DNA from: Lepiota brunneoincarnata
Taxonomy: Eukaryota > Basidiomycota > Agaricomycetes > Agaricales > Agaricaceae
NCBI GenBank assembly: GCA_023014365.1
Contig: JAEBUN010000028.1
Location: 496,001-560,000, forward strand
Length of the DNA stretch: 64,000 bases
Direction of reading: 5' to 3'
Under the pieces are notes generated by a model. The model did no database searches, was not told the origin of the DNA, and saw nothing but the letters and a program-made list of their open reading frames with translations. Position 1 is the stretch's first letter; each line of letters opens with the position of its first letter. The position numbers were made by a program, and so were the translations under genes. Positions 1 through 10,196 of this stretch are shown one piece after another.

Positions 1-529
1 AGCAGGGATTCTCGCCCCCGAATACGTGCGCATGGCCCCGTCGCGGGGCCGCCCTCGCCTTTGCCTTCCCCTTACCCTTACCCCCTGAATCCCCGGAGTC
101 CTCCTCCCCCTCTTCCTCCTCGTCCCTCGCCTCATCCCTATCCGTATATTCGGAATCCGACTCCTCCGTATCTACTTGCATCGGGTCTTCCGACAGACGG
201 CTCGACGAGGCCCCTGTGGTCGTCGCAACAAGTCGGGCCCGAATCGCCCGACGCTCTGCCTCGGCGGTTTCCTCTTGCTGCCTCCTGATCTCCTCCGCAT
301 ATCGCTCCTTCGCGCGCTCTTCCGCTTGTCGCTGGCGCAGCTCTATGAGCCGCCGTCGCTCCTCCTCTTGGCGCTCTATTGCCAGCCGCCGCTCCTCCTC
401 CTCTCGCCGTTCCTCTTCTTCTAGCCTCTCGATTTCGAGCCGCTCTCGTTCCTCTCGCTCCGCCTTCTCTCTCAGTAATCGCGCCTTGCGCTCCGTAGCG
501 GTCAGTTGACGGAATGGTTGTCTGCTCAT
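1..529 (-). CDS. Coiled-coil, highly charged protein, partial (runs off window)
   Basis: An open frame on the minus strand starts at the ATG at 527-529 and stays open to base 1, giving about 176 codons with no stop. After a short N-terminus (MSRQPFRQLTATERKARLL) the first 110 residues are almost entirely E, R, Q, L and A, predicting a long coiled coil. An acidic stretch (DPMQVDTEESDSEYTD) and a G/K-rich basic segment follow. A TATA-like box lies 54-60 bases upstream. The ORF is antisense to the 3' LTR at 665-1325, so if that LTR belongs to the same element this is an antisense accessory gene between pol and the LTR. No catalytic domain is visible. It could instead be an unrelated host gene beside a solo LTR. 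Confidence 0.55.
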   Translation of the reverse strand, partial: MSRQPFRQLTATERKARLLREKAEREERERLEIERLEEEERREEEERRLAIERQEEERRRLIELRQRQAEERAKERYAEEIRRQQEETAEAERRAIRARLVATTTGASSSRLSEDPMQVDTEESDSEYTDRDEARDEEEEGEEDSGDSGGKGKGKAKARAAPRRGHAHVFGGENPC

Positions 530-582
530 GGGGGTAGGAGGTTAAGTTGTGTCCTCTCAAATTCGAATCAGTTCACCTTTTT

Positions 583-589
583 TTTTATA
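583..589 (-). promoter_or_regulatory. TATA-like box for the antisense coiled-coil ORF
   Basis: On the minus strand TATAAAAAAA begins at 589, 60 bases upstream of the ATG at 529. Spacing and orientation fit a fungal core promoter. It was identified by pattern only. Confidence 0.35.
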
Positions 590-651
590 CCCTCGTGGAA
601 TTTTCCGGTGGGCCCCGGTCTAGACCGCCTTGGGCCTCGAGGCTCGGCCCT

Positions 652-661
652 AAAGGGGGGG
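652..661 (+). other. Polypurine tract of an LTR element
   Basis: A purine run (AAAGGGGGGG) lies three bases before the TG that opens the LTR at 665. This is the expected place for the plus-strand primer of a Ty3/gypsy element. It makes the LTR a 3' LTR on the plus strand, with the element body to the left and outside the window. Confidence 0.5.
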
Positions 662-664
662 CAC

Positions 665-1325
665 TGTCATATCCACACCAAACCTAGAGCTTAACCATTA
701 GGCTTCGGCTTCTCGACTCCACGTGTGCTCCACACGACAACCCTATGCCCTCCGACTCGGCCCCGACTGGCTCCGACCGCAACCCTTCGCCCCGATCACG
801 CGACCTACCTCTACACGTGCCACGACCACCTGACCCTCGGTGCTCCCATTGTCCAGTTCTCCATTCTCCGTCCATAATCAGAATACGTTACCAGTCTCCA
901 TACCCGTACCGGTCTCCATTCCATTCAAAATTATTCGTAATCCGCTTGTAACCATATGGGTCTCCGCTTCGCTCCGCACGTAGTCAGTACGGGTCATCAT
1001 TCGTCGAGCTAGTAGTATATATACCGTAGGCACTTGGCTTGTACTCCTCAGTCTGATAATCGAATCGAGCAGCGGACCAGTCCCCTGTTCCCTATCCTCC
1101 TCTCTCTCTGCCTCGCTCCGCTTTGGCCCCGACTTCCTGAAATACGGACTCGGACAGTAGGAGGGCACAGCACATAAGCTGAGGCCGCAAGTCCACTCTC
1201 CGCCCGAAGTACTCCGCCTCGGTCCCGCCGTCTACGTACTGACGTTGTCCCGTCCCCCTGTTACCTTATACCAAGGATACCACCCCGACCCTCCGCTTCG
1301 GTTCCGACCCGCACCGGCTCTAACA
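665..1325 (+). repeat. LTR (3' LTR) of a Ty3/gypsy-like element
   Basis: The segment opens with TGTCATATCC and closes with CTCTAACA, giving the TGT...ACA boundaries of an LTR. A TATATATA run at 1016-1023 would serve as the promoter, leaving about 350 bases of U3 and about 300 of R/U5. No second copy of this LTR lies in the window, so the boundaries rest on the terminal dinucleotides, the upstream polypurine tract and the TATA box. A LINE inserted seven bases after its end. Confidence 0.55.
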
Positions 1326-1332
1326 GGTGGGC

Positions 1333-2282
1333 TTTTTTTTTTTTTTTTTTAATCTCCAATTTATAATGTGGGCCGCATAGGGAGGCCGTGTGCAGCTACT
1401 AACTACAGTACAACCTGAGCCGTAAGCTACAGGGTATCTGTACATACAACATGTGACCGCGGATGCGGGCATGTGTTTTCCCATGCCCAGGACAAAGCTG
1501 CCCCGAACAAATGGAGGCAGGAAGACAGCTACCGCCCAGTGTGTGGTGCAGGAACCAAACTGAAGTGAGGTCTCCCCCCTTACCAGGGGTTAGGGGTCAA
1601 TTCCCACGTAAATCCCTACATGCCACCCAAAGGTAGCAGGGGAATAACCAATGCCCTGGCCTGGACCCAACTGGGTGCCAGGCAGAGCTACTAGCCGATA
1701 CCCTTAGGGGGGGGCCCGGCCCTCTCAGCGAATGCAAACGCGGTTGGTGACACCTTGAGGAAAGCAATGAGGGCCTCGACTGTAGCTGGGACCCTCACCA
1801 TGGAGTACCTGGGGCAACTCTGGAACACATGCTTGCGAGTCTCCTCCCAAAACCCACAGTGACAGGAATAACCTTCCTGTGGGCAAAAGCACCTCCAATA
1901 GCTCCCTATCAGCGTGTGATTAAGAATAGCATGCATCATCCAGGCCATCACTGACACTGAATGAGCGTGCAGGATCCAGGCCCCACCGTGGAGATACATG
2001 GGCCAAAGGGGACGATCATTGTCCCTGGCAAGCTGGAGGAAACCATGCCTGCAGTAGTCAGGATCCTGGAATGAATCAATCCAGTAGTCCTGGCACAAAC
2101 GTACTTCCTCCTTGCGGAGGTAGTCAAGTGAGGCCTGGGGACGAGCCCCTACCCCAATGGGAGGCAACGACCTAGTGAAGTTGTGCACCTGAGTATGGAA
2201 AGGCCACTTTGTACATGAAGGGACCTCCCAGAAGTGGACCGAGCAGGCCGGACCCCTGGCAAACTACTTGGCAAGAAGGTGA
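1333..2282 (-). mobile_element. LINE A copy, 3' part (RNase H end, zinc finger, 3'UTR, poly-A)
   Basis: The poly-T at 1333-1350 is the poly-A tail on the minus strand. The 3'UTR carries the family A hairpin motif, and the coding remnant 2188-1691 encodes the C-terminal end of ORF2. That remnant aligns with residues of the intact copy ending at 59166, including the CCHC-like finger (CHCGF...HVFQSCPRYS). It continues with homology to the RNase H region up to about 2282, then abruptly switches to plus-strand LINE A. Many CpG positions of the intact copy are TpG or CpA here, so it is an old copy. Confidence 0.85.
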
Positions 2283-2779
2283 CAAATGCAAGGGTGGCTG
2301 CAGGCCACTTGCCGCTTCCTACACAGTGTTCTGATCTGCAGAGTCAATCTGACCACTGCCCCCTATGGATCACTATCCCCCTGGAAGCCTTCAAGGAGAC
2401 TGTACCCAGGTGCTTGCTGAGGTGGGACTCGGACGAGGAGGCCAAGTTCCTAGCTGAGGTCTTGACAGGGCTTATGGGTCTGGACTTCCCAGACCTGGGC
2501 TCATCCAACAGGATCGACAAGGTGGCCCTGGCCATCACTGCAGTCTTCTCCGAGGCATGGCTTGCCCACTCCAAGGAGATCTGTGTCATCTCATGGTCTA
2601 AGCCATGGTGGCACGATGAGTGCTCCTGCACTTATGCAGTGTATTCCCAGTCTCGGGACTGAGAGGACACCTGCACATTTAAGCAGACCTGGAAGGCCAC
2701 CAAGCACAAATTCTTCGATGAGTGCATCGAGGAGATTGCTTGTACCAACAAGCACCCCTGGAACCTGATGGATTGGGTC
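2283..2779 (+). mobile_element. LINE A fragment: end of endonuclease and linker (part 1 of 3)
   Basis: Plus-strand LINE A sequence corresponding to about 55937-56437 of the intact copy. It encodes AAGHLPLPTQCSDLQSQSDHCPL, the C-terminal end of the APE endonuclease domain with the SDH motif, and then the linker. It is the same copy as 5325-6319 and 7119-7681, interrupted twice by LINE B. Next to the minus-strand 3' part at 1333-2282 it makes the head-to-head arrangement produced by twin priming. Confidence 0.8.
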
Positions 2780-3230
2780 TTTTTTTTTTTTTTTTGTTTT
2801 TTGAAATCAACAATTTATAACGTGGTGCTTGAACGCAGTCCGTGTGCACTAACTACAACAAAGTAACTAGTACATGGTATAACTACCAATAAAGGTAGGG
2901 AAGAGAGTCCCACTGACTCAAAAGGCTACACTCCATAAAGAAGTGCGCATGGGCGAAGAGTCCGCTACCCCGACGGAAACCAGGGCGTGGCAGACGAGGG
3001 GTGGATAGGGCCAACAGGTCCTCCCCCCGAAGGGGGTTAGGAGTCAATTCTCCGTAAGTCCCTACACCCTGCAGACTAAGGCTCTAAGAACTTCGGGTCT
3101 CCGCTCTGATGGGCGTTAGGAGTCAATTCTCCATAAATCACTACACCCCGCCCTAGGGTGGGGGGCGAATAACCACCGGTCCCTCGAGGCCGAAGCCGTG
3201 GGGGGGGAACAACCTGAAGGCCCTCCCCAG

Positions 3231-4091
3231 TTATCCCACCCCTTGGGGTCGGGATAGGAATGCAAACGCAGAAGGATTGCATTCCAGAAAGCCCAGAAGG
3301 GCGTCAAGGTTGCGGGGTAAGCTGCCACGCCGTGTGTACTTTGGACATGAAGTGAGTATGTGGGTGCAGGTTTCAAGCCGCAACCCACATGGACAGGAGT
3401 GGTCCTCCTGGGGGTGGAATCTAGCGCAGTACTCCCCGATGGGGGCGTGACCGAGTATGGTGTGGGCGGCCCTCGCTGTACCAGCAACGGACATCCGGGG
3501 GCCAATTTCTCGGAGCCACGCACCTCCGGAGAGGTATGAGGGTTGGATTGGCTTCCCAAGGGAGTCCAGCAGGGGGAGGAACTTCCTCCCCCTATAGAGG
3601 GGCGAGTGAAACATATTCACCCACTCATCAATACATCCTCTTGTGACCTCAGCTTGGAGAGAATTGATAGTAGTTGCCGGGCGAACGCCCAGCAATACAC
3701 GGAGCTCCTTTGCCATTGCGACGGCGTCAGAGTGAAGCTCTGCAATAGAGCCCGCAGGCACCTGCCAGAAGGTAACAGTCCGCCGGGCCTTGGAAGACAA
3801 CCAGCAGTCCAGGGACCGACACACCTCCAGGGAGTGAACCTGGTCGGCGTGCACAGAGGGATCCACAGCTCTGCAGGCTCTGCCCGCAGAGCTGGTGTAG
3901 ATGAAGATGTGGTCAGTTTCTGCACGGTCCAGGACCATGCTTACTTCCAACTGAATGGAGTGGAGCTCCGCATCAGCGAGCAGAACCCTCCCTGCGGCCT
4001 GTCTGGCCTGCTTGACCAGATGCCCACCTGCAAACACACAAGCTGCCGAGACAGCCTGCAGCCTCCCGCATGGCAGCCGGTGGGCACCAGC
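3231..4091 (-). pseudogene. LINE B ORF2 C-terminal remnant (RNase H, zinc finger)
   Basis: The frame reads through an RNase H-like stretch (AAGRVLLADAELHSIQLEVSMVLD, then IFIYTSSAGRA) where catalytic acidic residues would lie. It ends with the CCHC-like finger and the family B C-terminus FLSRPQGVG. Sequence upstream of 4091 in the same open frame is not LINE. This is a 5'-truncated copy with no endonuclease or reverse transcriptase. Confidence 0.75.
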
Positions 4092-5324
4092 CCATCCAAG
4101 GAGCCCCTTGCGGGCAAACTCCACGTGATCCCAACATGGCCCGCTTGGCGTAAGATGAGTGCTACGGCGCCTGTTACTCCCATGCCAGACTGAGCTTTAC
4201 TTGCCATAGACACAGGCAGGGGCCTCCCCTATAGGTGGTGCGCCCGGGGACATGGGTCGGCACACTAACAGCCTCCCTAATTGGTGTGGCACTAAAGCCA
4301 ACGGGCCGGACTTACATGAGGTGGCACAAAAACGCGGAACACCCCAAACCCATTGCTCTCCCAACTAGGTAATCCCCAGGGTAGTGGGTCGGCACAGAAG
4401 GCCTTCCTAAAGGGTGTACAAGGCAGGCTAAACTCCGCCACTCAACTCACAGGCTCACGCTAGAACCACTGATGTGGTAACAACTCAAACCAATAAACCC
4501 GGATCTTACCCGGGATCGATCGACAGCAGATCTTGATCTCTCAAGCCAGTTCGCCATTCTCTGAACAAACCGCTACGGCCCAGTGGCTACCCAGGGCGCG
4601 ACCCCCAGACCACCTTCCCGTTACCCAGCAGCTGGTTTGTGATTGAGATCTGGTTGCCCAGATCTACGATAAGCATGGATCCCTGTATAACTGTCTGGGC
4701 TTACTGTCTTGCAGGGGCTGCTACCGGGATGGAAGTCGCAGCATGAGAGCTGCCCTGGAGTTTGGGTGATCCCTACTAACGTCCTGCACCTGGCTGAGCT
4801 TTACTTGCTTGGAATGCAGGAGGGGGGTGGCCTGTCCTCTCGGTCGGCTTGTTTTCACAGCTATGCCCCCTCTTACCATCCCCTATCCTCTCGGTCCCTT
4901 GCAGGCATGCCCTCGTTTTCAAGCGGGAGACTCCCTACTCGCGAGGGGGTATTTGGGGGAAGCGCACTTGCTACAGGTTTTGTGAGAGCTTGGCAAGGAG
5001 CGCGGTTATCCCACTGCAAACCCACCCAGGACATGCCCAGGGGGACTCCTAACCCATTTTGGCCAGCCAGGGATCCACTGACCCCAGCAGAGACCACCCA
5101 GAATCGCCAGCTCATCAGGTGGCCAGCATACCTAGCCATTAAGCACCTTTGCCAAGGGTGCACCCAACTCCCCAACGACCCCAGACAGCCCTGGGACGCT
5201 CCAGAAGGGTGAAGAGAGGTGGAATAGTGTAGACAACCCACTAAAAACGGGACGGCTGCCTGTAGATTAGGAGTAGAAAATAATATAAGAGGGGGATGAT
5301 GGTGGTAAGAGGGAAAGGAGCATG
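4092..5324. other. Non-LINE sequence carried inside the LINE B insertion
   Basis: About 1.2 kb lies between the end of recognisable LINE B and the right target duplication. It contains short direct repeats (GGGTCGGCACA at about 4255 and 4387; TGAGCTTTACTTGC at about 4190 and 4796) and a small palindrome around 4500-4530. No convincing gene was recognised; the open frames here look like chance. Confidence 0.5.
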
Positions 5325-6319
5325 TGATGGATTGGGTCAGGGCACGCAAGTTGCCTCCCTGCGAGGCAATCTGCTATCACAATCGCCCCTGCAATACCCT
5401 CAAGGAGCTCTGGGAAGGGCTCCATGGTTCTTACAATGCTGCCAACAACCGCCTAGTCAATATTGGCGTCCTTGATCAGATTGATCCACTCCCACCATGG
5501 GAGTGGCCGGTCTTCTCCAATCTGGAGATGCACGAGGCTCTGTGTGTGTGCTCCTCCTTATCCTTGTCCAGTCCAGACCATATCACATGGATGCACCTCA
5601 AATCCATTCTGGTGGGCCCAGTGGTTATCCGTCTGGTCTGTCAGATCGCTGATGCCTGCATGGAGTGCGGGCATTGACCTTGTCACTTTAAGGAGAGTGT
5701 GTCAGTTATCATACGGAAGCCTGGCAAACCCTCCTATGCCACACCAAAGGTGTTCAGACTGATCATCCTTCTTGACACTCTCAGTAGGCTTGTCGGGAGG
5801 GTGGTCTCGTGCCGCTTGCAGTTTGAGGCTGTCAAGTTTGGCATGTTCCATCTGAACCAATTTGGCAGTGTGATCCAGTGGTTCACCAAAGATGCTGGTG
5901 CCTACCTTGTACACTTGGTTTGTGCCAGGTGGGCCCGCAGGTTGAAGACAAGTGTTCTTGCCTTCGACATCGCACAGTTCTTCCCATCCCTGAACCATGG
6001 GATGCTTCTCACGGTTCTGGCTCAACAGGGTTTCTCCCCTTGTGTGGGCCAGTTCTTCGCTTCTTATCTCACGGGGAGGTTTACCAGCTATGCCTGGAAC
6101 TCCTTTCTGTCTGAACCGTTCTGGGCAGAGGTGGGGGTGGGCCAGGGGTCTGCCCTCTCACCCATCCTGTCTGGCCTCTACTTGGCTCCCGCCATGTACA
6201 TCATCAAGTGGAGGCTCCTGCAGCCAGGCCTCTCACTCTTGTCTTACGTCGACAATGGTACCATCATGGCGCAGGCCTGGGACCTGGATGCTAACTGTGT
6301 CCTGCTCCGCAGATCTTAT
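5325..6319 (+). mobile_element. LINE A fragment: linker and reverse transcriptase (part 2 of 3)
   Basis: This continues the copy left at 2779. It encodes the linker and RT blocks corresponding to 56438-57410 of the intact copy: VLAFDIAQFFPSLNHGMLL, GQGSALSP and the catalytic box YVDN in place of YVDD. The loss of the second catalytic aspartate and scattered stops show it is dead. Confidence 0.85.
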
Positions 6320-7118
6320 CCTCCCCCTGCTGGACTCCCTTGGGAAGCCAATCCAACCCTCGTACCTCTCTGGAGGTGCGTGGCTCCGAGAAATTGGCCC
6401 CCGGATGTCCGTCGCTGGTACAGCGAGGGCCACCTGCACCATACTCGGTCACACCCCCATCGGGGAGTACCGCGCTAGATTCCACCCCCAGGAGGACCAC
6501 TCCTGTCCATGTGGGTTGCGGCTTGAAACCCGCACCCACATACTCACTTCATGTCCGAAGTACACACGGTGTGGCGGCTTACCCTGCAACCTTGACGCCC
6601 TTCTGGGCTTTCTGGAACACAATCCTTCCACGTTTGCGTTCCTATCCTGACCCCAAGGGGTGGGATAACTGGGGAGGGCCTTCAGGTTGTTCCCCCCCCA
6701 TGGCTTCGGCCTCGAGGGACCAGTGGTTATTCGCCCCCCATCCTAGGGTGGGGTGTAGTGATTTATGGAGAATTGACTCCTAATGTCCGTCAGGGTGGAG
6801 ACCCAAAGTTCTTAGAGCCCTAGTCTGCAGGGTGTAGGGATTTACGGAGAATTGACTCCTAACCTCCTTCAGGGGGAGGACCTGTTGGTCCTATCCACCC
6901 CTTGTCTGCCACGCCCTGGTTTCCGTTGGGGTAGTGGACTCTTCACCCACGCGCACTTCTTTATGGAGTGTAGCCTTTCAAGTCAGCGGGACTCTCTTCC
7001 CTACCTTTATTGGTAGTTATACCATGTACTAGTTACTTTGTTGTAGTTAGTGCACGTGGACTGCGTTCGAGCACCGCATTATAAATTGTTGATTTCAAAA
7101 AAAAAAAAAAAAAAAAAA
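6320..7118 (+). mobile_element. LINE B insertion, 5'-truncated, with 16-bp target duplication
   Basis: It is flanked by GCTCCGCAGATCTTAT at 6304-6319 and 7119-7134. The 799-bp insert starts inside ORF2 (PLLDSLGKPIQPSYLSGG), encodes the C-terminal finger (CPCGLRLETRTHILTSC), then carries the 3'UTR with the duplicated GTGTAG...GACTCCTAA motif and 22 A residues (7097-7118). This is a textbook target-primed insertion into the older LINE A copy. Confidence 0.93.
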
Positions 7119-7681
7119 GCTCCGCAGATCTTATGAGGTTGTCCATGACACCTTCACTCAGTTCACACTTGTCGTGGAGCACAACAAGTCTGAACTTTTC
7201 CATTTCTCACAGGATCATTCCAGTGAGAACCCCCTGGTGGACTTGGGGTTTCCCCCGTTTACCGGCACTACCCCCCTTCAGCCCAAGGCTTATTGGAGGT
7301 ACTTGGGCTTCTACTTCAATTGTGCCCTTACATTTAAGGAGCATGTTTGATTCTATTCTACTAAGGCTATTTCCATGGTCAAGGCCATGGGAATGCTTGG
7401 TAATTCCATCCGGGGGCTTCTGCCAGACCAGAAGCGCCTTTTGTATCGGTTGTGCATGGTTCCTATCGCCACGTACGGCTTTCGCTTGTAGTAGTACCGG
7501 AGCGCCAGGTGTAAGGGTGCTCTGGACCACCTTTGCCAGATGCAGTGTTGAGCTGCACTCTGGATTACCAGCACCTTTAAGATGTTGCCTGATGGGGGGG
7601 TTGGGGCCATTACAGGCCTGATCCCCATCCATCTTCATCTCCAGAAGCTCCATGATCATGCCAAGTTGCAGTACACCATGC
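7119..7681 (+). mobile_element. LINE A fragment: after the RT catalytic box (part 3 of 3)
   Basis: This resumes the LINE A copy at SYEVVHDTFTQFTLVVEH and continues through the region corresponding to 57413-57965 of the intact copy. Stops have replaced conserved residues. It ends at a junction with the poly-T of the next LINE A; no continuation of this copy was found beyond it. Confidence 0.8.
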
Positions 7682-8592
7682 TTTTTTTTTTTTTTTTTTT
7701 TTTAAATCTCCAATTTATAACGCAGGCCGCGTAGGGAGGCTGCGTGCAGCTACTAACTACGGTACAACCCGAGCCATAAGCTACAGGGTATCTGTACATA
7801 CAACGTGTGACCACAGACGCGGGCATGCATTTCCCCATGCCCAGGATGAAGCCGCCCCAAACGAATGGAGGCGGGAAGACAGCTGCCACCCAGCATGCGG
7901 CACGGGAACCAAGCCGAAACGAGGTCCCCCCCCTTATCAGGGGTTAGGGGTCAATTCCCACATAAATCCCTACACGCCGCCCGAAGATAGCGGGGGAATA
8001 ACCAGCGCCTCGGCCCAGACCCAACCAGGCGCCAGGCAGAGCTACTAGCTGATACCCCCTGGGGGGGCCCGGCCCTCTCAGCGAACGTGAATGTGGTCAG
8101 GGACGCCTCGAGGAAAGCAATGAGGGCCTCGACCGTAGCTGGGACCCCCACCATGGAGTGCCTAGGGCAACTCCGAAACACGTGCTCATGAGTTTCCTCC
8201 CGAAACCCGCAGCGACAGGAATAGGCTTCCTGTGGGAAAAAATGCCTGCGATAGCTCCCTATCGGTGTGTGATTGAGAATAGTGCGCATCATCCAGGCCA
8301 TTACTGACACTGAGTGAGCGTGCGGGATCCAGGCCCCACCGTGGAGATACATGGGCCGCAGGGGATGGTCATCATCCCTGGTGAGCTGGAGGAAACCATG
8401 CCCGCGATGGTCAGAATCCTGGAACGAATCGATCCAGCGGTCCTGACATGACCGTACTTCCTCCTTGTGGAGGTAGTCAAGCGAGGCCCGGGGACGAGCC
8501 CCTACCCCAACAGGAGGTAACGACCGAGCAAAGTCGTGCACCTGAGTGTGGAAAGGCCACTTCGCACACAAAGGGACCTCCCAGAAGTGAAC
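7682..8592 (-). mobile_element. LINE A copy, 3' part, minus strand
   Basis: Poly-T at 7682-7703 is followed by the family A 3'UTR and the ORF2 C-terminal remnant (8592 down to about 8063). The remnant includes the finger CRCGFREETHEHVFRSC. Homology to ORF2 ends at about 8592, where plus-strand LINE B begins. No target duplication was found. Confidence 0.85.
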
Positions 8593-9553
8593 AGGTCTTT
8601 CACTTCTCTTGCAACCCGAGGGATGCCAACCCACCCATTGACTTGGGCTTCCATCCATACATAGGGGATACCCCTTTGAGGCCTAAGCCGTTTTGGTGGT
8701 ACTTGGGTTTCTATTTTGACTGTGCTCTCACTTTCCACAAGCATATGCGTTACTATTCTACCAAGGCGTTCTCCACGGTTGGAGTGATGGGGATGCTTAG
8801 CAATTCAACCCGGGGGCTGCTTCCTGACCAGAAGCGCCTCCTCTACTGGTCCTGCATGGTTCCTATAGCCACATATGGGTTCTGCATGTGGTATCATGAG
8901 GGTTTCCGTAACAAGGGAATCCTCAAAATGTTCAACTCCATGCAGCAGTAAGCCACTAATTGGATCATTGGTGCTTTTCGCATGTCCCCTTCCAAGGGGG
9001 CAGAGGCCCTTGTGGGCCTTCTGCTCTTCCAGTTGCATCTCAAAAAGCTGGCCTCTTGAATGATATTCCAGGTTGCTACACTTGCAGCTAACCACCCACT
9101 TCAGCCCTTGCTGGGCCATGAATTCAGGGGGAGCACTCCAGTGCACCCTTGTTCTATTCCGTCTCTCACCCTAGCACTTCAGCCCAAGGTGAAGAGTGCT
9201 CTCATGGAGGTACAGAACATGCTTCCACAGCTTACTGAGTCATTCAGCCCGTTTGTGGACAAGAACAGACCTGGTCTCCGACTCTTGGACCACTTTTCAG
9301 AGCGGATCAAGTTCAGGCTGTACACCATTGATCCGGAGGGGGATTCGAAGCAATGGCATCTTGATGGACTGCACGCCTCTATCTGGAGGGTGCAGGCTGA
9401 CCCGTTATCTGCCTGCATAGCAGCTGGTGCCCACCGGCTGCCGTGCAGGAGGCTGCAGGCCGTTTCAGTGGCTTGCATGTTTGCAGGTGGGTGCTTGGTC
9501 AAGCAGGCCAGGCAGGCCGCAGGGAGAGTTCTGCTCACTGATGTGGAGCTCCA

Positions 9554-9556
<3 letters not shown>
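8593..9556 (+). mobile_element. LINE B fragment, plus strand (RT thumb to RNase H start)
   Basis: The translation includes DLGFHPYIGDTPLRPKPFW and GMLSNSTRGLLPDQKRLL, matching the LINE B copy at 48618-50017. It then continues to AAGRVLLTDVELHS, where a new poly-T interrupts it. Stops occur in the frame. Its 5' end is fused head-to-head with the minus-strand LINE A at 7682-8592. Confidence 0.8.
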
Positions 9557-9587
<31 letters not shown>

Positions 9588-10196
9588 TCCAATTTATTAC
9601 ATGGGCTGCATAGGGAGGCTGCATGCAGCAACATACTACAGTACAAATGACCAAGCCATACACTACAGGGTATCTGTACATACAATGCATGACTGTGGAC
9701 ACAGGCATGCATTTCCCCATACCCAGGACGAAGCCGCCCCGAATGAATGGAGGCGGGAAGACAGCTACTGCCCAGTGCATGGCATGGGAACCAGACCAGA
9801 GCAAGGTCCCCCCCCTAATGGGGGTTAGGGGTCAATTCCCACATAAATCCCTACATGCCGCCCGAAGACGGCAGGGGAATAACCAACACCCCGGCCCAGC
9901 CCCAGCCGGGTGCCAGGCAGAGCTACTAGCCGATACCCCCCAGGGGGGGCCTGGCCCTCTCAGTGAACACTGGGCAACATCCTGAAGGTGCCAGTAATCC
10001 AGAGTGCAGCCTAGTGCTGCATCCGGCGAAGGTGGTCCAAAGCGCCCTTACACCTGGCACCTTGGTAGTACCACAAGTGAAAGCTGTACGTGGCTATAAG
10101 AACCACACACGACCGGTAGAGTAGGCGCTTCTGATCTGGCAGAAGCCCCCGGACAGAATTACCAAGCATCCCCATGGCCTTGACCGTGGAATTAGC
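9557..10196 (-). mobile_element. LINE A copy, minus strand, internally deleted (part 1 of 2)
   Basis: Poly-T at 9557-9582 and a complete 3'UTR are followed at about 9975 by a jump to sequence matching 57880-57650 of the intact copy. About 1.2 kb of ORF2, mostly RNase H, is therefore missing. The copy continues after the LINE B insertion, at 12192-12408. Confidence 0.75.

Larger units (their letters stand above)
2780..5324 (-). mobile_element. LINE B insertion with 14-bp target duplication and a non-LINE 5' segment
   Basis: The insertion is flanked by TGATGGATTGGGTC at 2766-2779 and 5325-5338. Poly-T starts at 2780 (interrupted once by G), followed by the family B 3'UTR with its tandem motif. 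ORF2 remnants run to about 4091 and encode RNase H and the terminal finger (CPCGLRLETCTHILTSC). From about 4092 to 5324 the sequence no longer matches LINE B, yet it lies inside the target duplication. That part is either an unknown 5' region of the family, template-switched RNA or transduced DNA. Confidence 0.85.

Noticed and set aside
665..1325. Reading this LTR as a 5' LTR driving the minus-strand coiled-coil ORF as gag
   Set aside because: The polypurine tract lies outside the 665 end, the TATA box points to the plus strand, no primer binding site follows on the minus strand, and the ORF has no capsid or zinc knuckle.
3543..4193. Long plus-strand ORF opposite the LINE B RNase H remnant, and the similar one at 13578-14435
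   Set aside because: Both are mirror frames of the conserved RNase H coding sequence, and appear in each LINE B copy because of codon usage.
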